This document shows, in pieces, positions 1-5,340 of a stretch of DNA of 5,340 bases (position 1 is the first letter of the stretch; every line of letters begins with the position of its first letter). A program made the position numbers and the translations under genes. The stretch is taken from positions 1 through 5,340 of the forward strand of contig JAGUWA010000440.1 of NCBI GenBank assembly GCA_020062605.1, in the 5' to 3' direction. The stretch comes from Parvibaculum sp. Lineage in GTDB: Bacteria; Pseudomonadota; Alphaproteobacteria; Parvibaculales; Parvibaculaceae. The notes beneath the pieces are model-generated. The model saw nothing but the letters and a program-made list of their open reading frames with translations. It did not search any database and was not told the DNA's origin.

Positions 1-117
1 AAGCCCCGCAATCCGGTCCTCGCCCGCCGGCTCGGCGCCCAGGAGCCCGATCCAGCCCTTCGCGGCGGTTTCCGCCTCCGGCACCGCTAGCTGCACCCTG
101 TCGATCTTGCTGAGCAC
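1..117 (-). CDS. VOC (glyoxalase/bleomycin-resistance fold) family protein, N-terminal fragment
   Basis: Only the first 39 codons are present; the gene continues past the left edge. The translation starts VLSKIDRVQLAVPEAETA and goes on through a WIGLLGAEPAGEDRIAGL-like segment. This resembles the first beta-alpha unit of vicinal-oxygen-chelate proteins: a strand with an alternating hydrophobic pattern (IDRVQLAVP), a helix, then a 'LLGAE' turn. Family members are metal-dependent lyases, isomerases, dioxygenases or resistance proteins, and the fragment is too short to choose among them or to show all metal ligands. The GTG at 117-115 was chosen because a good purine-rich ribosome binding site lies just upstream and the domain begins almost at once. 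The same frame stays open back to an ATG at 240-238, but that extension (about 41 residues) is rich in Arg, Gly and Pro, looks non-coding and has no family resemblance. The gene is divergent from gltB with 633 bases between the starts, so no functional link is implied. Confidence 0.65.
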   Translation of the reverse strand, partial: MLSKIDRVQLAVPEAETAAKGWIGLLGAEPAGEDRIAGL

Positions 118-124
118 GCGTCCG

Positions 125-132
125 CCTTCCTT
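125..132 (-). promoter_or_regulatory. Ribosome binding site of the VOC family gene
   Basis: Read on the minus strand, AAGGAAGG lies 7 bases before the GTG at 117-115 (10 bases if the AAGGA core is taken). This is a strong Shine-Dalgarno match and the main reason for preferring the GTG start over the upstream in-frame ATG at 240-238. Confidence 0.6.
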
Positions 133-287
133 TTTGAGCCGTCCCCCCTGTTCCGGCGGGGATGGACGTCCTCTATTGTTGCGCCAAGCATGGCAGAGCC
201 TGCCGCGCGGCGAAACCGCAGGAAATTGACCATAATTCATTTTGCGAGCGAGCTTCAGCTATAGGTCAGCATTCCTGTCTTATTTGC

Positions 288-316
288 TTGATTCAGGAGA
301 GCGGGTTTGGCATGAT
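288..316 (+). promoter_or_regulatory. Candidate sigma-70-type promoter for the gltB leader
   Basis: TTGATT at 288-293 (4 of 6 matches to TTGACA, preceded by C as is common in alphaproteobacteria) is followed after exactly 17 bases by CATGAT at 311-316 (4 of 6 matches to TATAAT). Transcription would begin near 322-325. The match is modest and such sites occur by chance. A weaker alternative nearer the gene is TTGAAG at 672-677 with TGTAGT at 697-702, whose 19-base spacer is unfavourable. No sigma-54 site (GG-N10-GC) was found in the places checked by eye. Confidence 0.25.
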
Positions 317-318
317 CC

Positions 319-356
319 GCCAACTGGGAAAGTCACGCTTTCCCGGCACCATTGGC
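319..356 (+). other. Two-step inverted repeat near the candidate transcription start
   Basis: GGGAAAG (326-332) and CTTTCCC (338-344) form a perfect 7-bp stem with a 5-base TCACG loop. Outside it GCCAA (319-323) can pair with TTGGC (352-356), leaving an asymmetric internal loop. It has no T-run after it, so it is not a canonical terminator. It could be the 5' hairpin of the leader RNA or a dyad operator; the sequence does not decide between these. Confidence 0.35.
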
Positions 357-467
357 TGACCGGACGATCAAGCGGTCGGGCCTGCCAGTAAGCCTCCGCT
401 CCGGGCAATAGGGAGCACCCAGCAGAAAGCTCCGTCGGCGATGGCGGCACTGCAAGGGTATGCAAGA

Positions 468-501
468 GCGCCGGAAGCTGTTCAAGGCCCGGCGCCCGGG
501 C
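468..501 (+). other. Mutually exclusive GC-rich hairpins in the leader
   Basis: GCGCCGG (468-474) can pair with CCGGCGC (489-495), giving 7 bp with a 14-base loop. Alternatively GCCCGG (487-492) can pair with CCGGGC (496-501), giving 6 bp with a 3-base loop. The two stems share bases 489-495 and cannot coexist. Such alternatives are typical of switching leaders but also arise easily in GC-rich DNA. Confidence 0.3.
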
Positions 502-512
502 GTGCCGGAAAG

Positions 513-532
513 CGGACCGCGAGAGCGGTCCG
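513..532 (+). other. Perfect hairpin with GAGA (GNRA) tetraloop
   Basis: CGGACCGC (513-520) pairs perfectly with GCGGTCCG (525-532) around the loop GAGA, an 8-bp stem. GAGA is a GNRA tetraloop only when the plus strand is the RNA; the minus strand would give TCTC. This suggests a plus-strand RNA, i.e. the gltB leader. Its 3' arm overlaps the 5' half of a possible anti-terminator pairing (529-535 with 547-553). Confidence 0.5.
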
Positions 533-542
533 GCGGTGATCT

Positions 543-572
543 GTCTCGCCGGAAGTTTCGGCCGGGACTTTT
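543..572 (+). terminator. Terminator-like hairpin with short T-run in the gltB leader
   Basis: GTCTCGCCG (543-551) pairs with 559-568 to give nine base pairs including one G-T wobble and one bulged C, with loop GAAGTTT (552-558). TTTT follows directly at 569-572. This has the form of a weak intrinsic terminator or pause site on the plus strand. It lies about 180 bases upstream of gltB and well after the VOC gene's divergent start, so it cannot be that gene's terminator. An attenuator for gltB is the natural reading, but the T-run is short and is interrupted by GCG after four bases. Confidence 0.35.
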
Positions 573-578
573 GCGATA

Positions 579-599
579 ACGCGTGCGGTTCGCTAGCGT
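579..599 (+). other. Imperfect hairpin after the terminator-like element
   Basis: ACGC (579-582) pairs with GCGT (596-599), and inside it GCG (585-587) pairs with CGC (591-593), with a symmetric two-by-two internal loop and a GTT loop. It abuts the next structural element at 599 and, if real, would be part of the same folded leader. Confidence 0.3.
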
Positions 600-646
600 C
601 CCCCGCCCCGAGGAATCGGGGCTCCGGCCGGAACGGCTCAGGGGGA
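599..646 (+). other. Possible three-way junction with GGAA (GNRA) hairpin
   Basis: TCCCCC (599-604) is complementary to GGGGGA (641-646), closing a domain that contains two more stems. The first is GCCCCGA (605-611) with TCGGGGC (616-622), a perfect 7-bp stem capped by the GNRA tetraloop GGAA. The second is GCCG (627-630) with CGGC (634-637) around GAA. The closing helix and first hairpin are directly adjacent and could stack. As with the 513-532 hairpin, the tetraloop is GNRA only on the plus strand. No known riboswitch or ncRNA family was recognised. The pairing is seen directly; an RNA function is inferred. Confidence 0.4.
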
Positions 647-667
647 AGAGAGGCGCACGGGCGGAAC

Positions 668-750
668 ATGTTTGAAGACGTCGAGGCGACCTGCGCTGTA
701 GTCCGGGAGTGTAATCCGGTGTCGCAGGTCCGGGTTAAGGATGGGATGGT

Positions 751-754
<4 letters not shown>
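668..754 (+). CDS. Possible 28-codon leader ORF overlapping the gltB start (doubtful)
   Basis: An ATG at 668 opens a 28-residue frame starting MFEDVEATCAVVREC and ending in VKDGMV. Its TGA at 752-754 overlaps the gltB ATG in the arrangement ATGA, typical of translational coupling. The frame stays open upstream to a GTG at 536, but the longer version runs through the structured leader and looks non-coding. No good ribosome binding site precedes the ATG (a purine-rich stretch at 641-652 is too far), and third-position G/C is lower than in gltB. The peptide has no run of Gln or Glu codons that would suit a classical amino-acid attenuator. It resembles no known protein and may well be chance. Confidence 0.15.
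737..741 (+). promoter_or_regulatory. Ribosome binding site of gltB
   Basis: AAGGA is followed by 9 bases and then the ATG at 751. An in-frame TAA at 736-738 overlaps it, so translation of gltB cannot begin further upstream. The only other nearby in-frame start is the ATG at 772, preceded by AGGCGGG five bases away. Confidence 0.6.

Positions 755-5340
<4,586 letters not shown>

Larger units (their letters stand above)
118..750. other. Divergent intergenic region with many hairpins, no convincing gene
   Basis: This 633-base stretch separates the divergent VOC gene and gltB. Short open frames exist on both strands, but none has a good ribosome binding site together with a protein-like composition. 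No tRNA, SRP RNA, RNase P RNA or tmRNA signature was recognised by eye. From 118 to about 300 it is relatively AT-richer and likely holds the promoters; from about 320 to 650 it is rich in inverted repeats, several described separately. If gltB is transcribed from the candidate promoter at 288-316, its leader would be over 400 bases long. Confidence 0.6.

Noticed and set aside
238..240. Upstream in-frame ATG for the VOC gene on the minus strand
   Set aside because: The 41-residue extension has non-coding-like composition and precedes the point where the domain begins, whereas the GTG at 117-115 has a strong ribosome binding site.
302..325. Possible sigma-54 site (TTGGCATGATCCGCCA)
   Set aside because: The GG and GC elements are 8 rather than 10 bases apart, and the TTGC part of the -12 element is missing.
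162..359. 65-codon plus-strand ORF in the intergenic region
   Set aside because: It has no ribosome binding site, no recognisable motif, and its coding frame runs through the candidate promoter and the inverted repeat at 319-356.
437..474. GGCGATGG at 437-444 followed by GCGCC, faintly like the start of a fluoride riboswitch
   Set aside because: The downstream conserved GCTGATG...CC part and the pseudoknot pairing are absent, and gltB is not a fluoride-related gene.

Overview
The window is GC-rich DNA, most likely from an alphaproteobacterium, possibly of the Hyphomicrobiales/rhizobial type. The basis is strong G/C preference at third codon positions and a glutamate synthase large subunit whose motifs match the alphaproteobacterial NADPH-dependent enzyme typified by Azospirillum. 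The organism is an inference; no database search was run.

Layout: (1) Positions 117 to 1, minus strand: the first 39 codons of a VOC/glyoxalase-fold protein that runs off the left edge. (2) Positions 118-750: a 633-base divergent intergenic region with no convincing gene but many hairpins. These include a possible attenuator, in which a GAGA-capped hairpin, a competing pairing and a terminator-like hairpin with four T's lie in series, followed by a possible three-way junction. A weak promoter candidate lies at 288-316 on the plus strand. (3) Positions 751-5340, plus strand: gltB, open to the right edge (1530 codons, no stop seen), with all four domains of the ferredoxin/NADPH glutamate synthase alpha subunit. 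Only the extreme C-terminus is missing.

GltB with its small-subunit partner GltD (expected downstream, outside the window) would carry out the GOGAT half of the GS-GOGAT ammonium assimilation cycle. The coding content is ordinary core metabolism. The part that deserves a second look is the long, structured leader of gltB, where transcriptional attenuation or another cis-acting RNA mechanism is possible but unproven. No mobile element, CRISPR array, tRNA or rRNA was seen.
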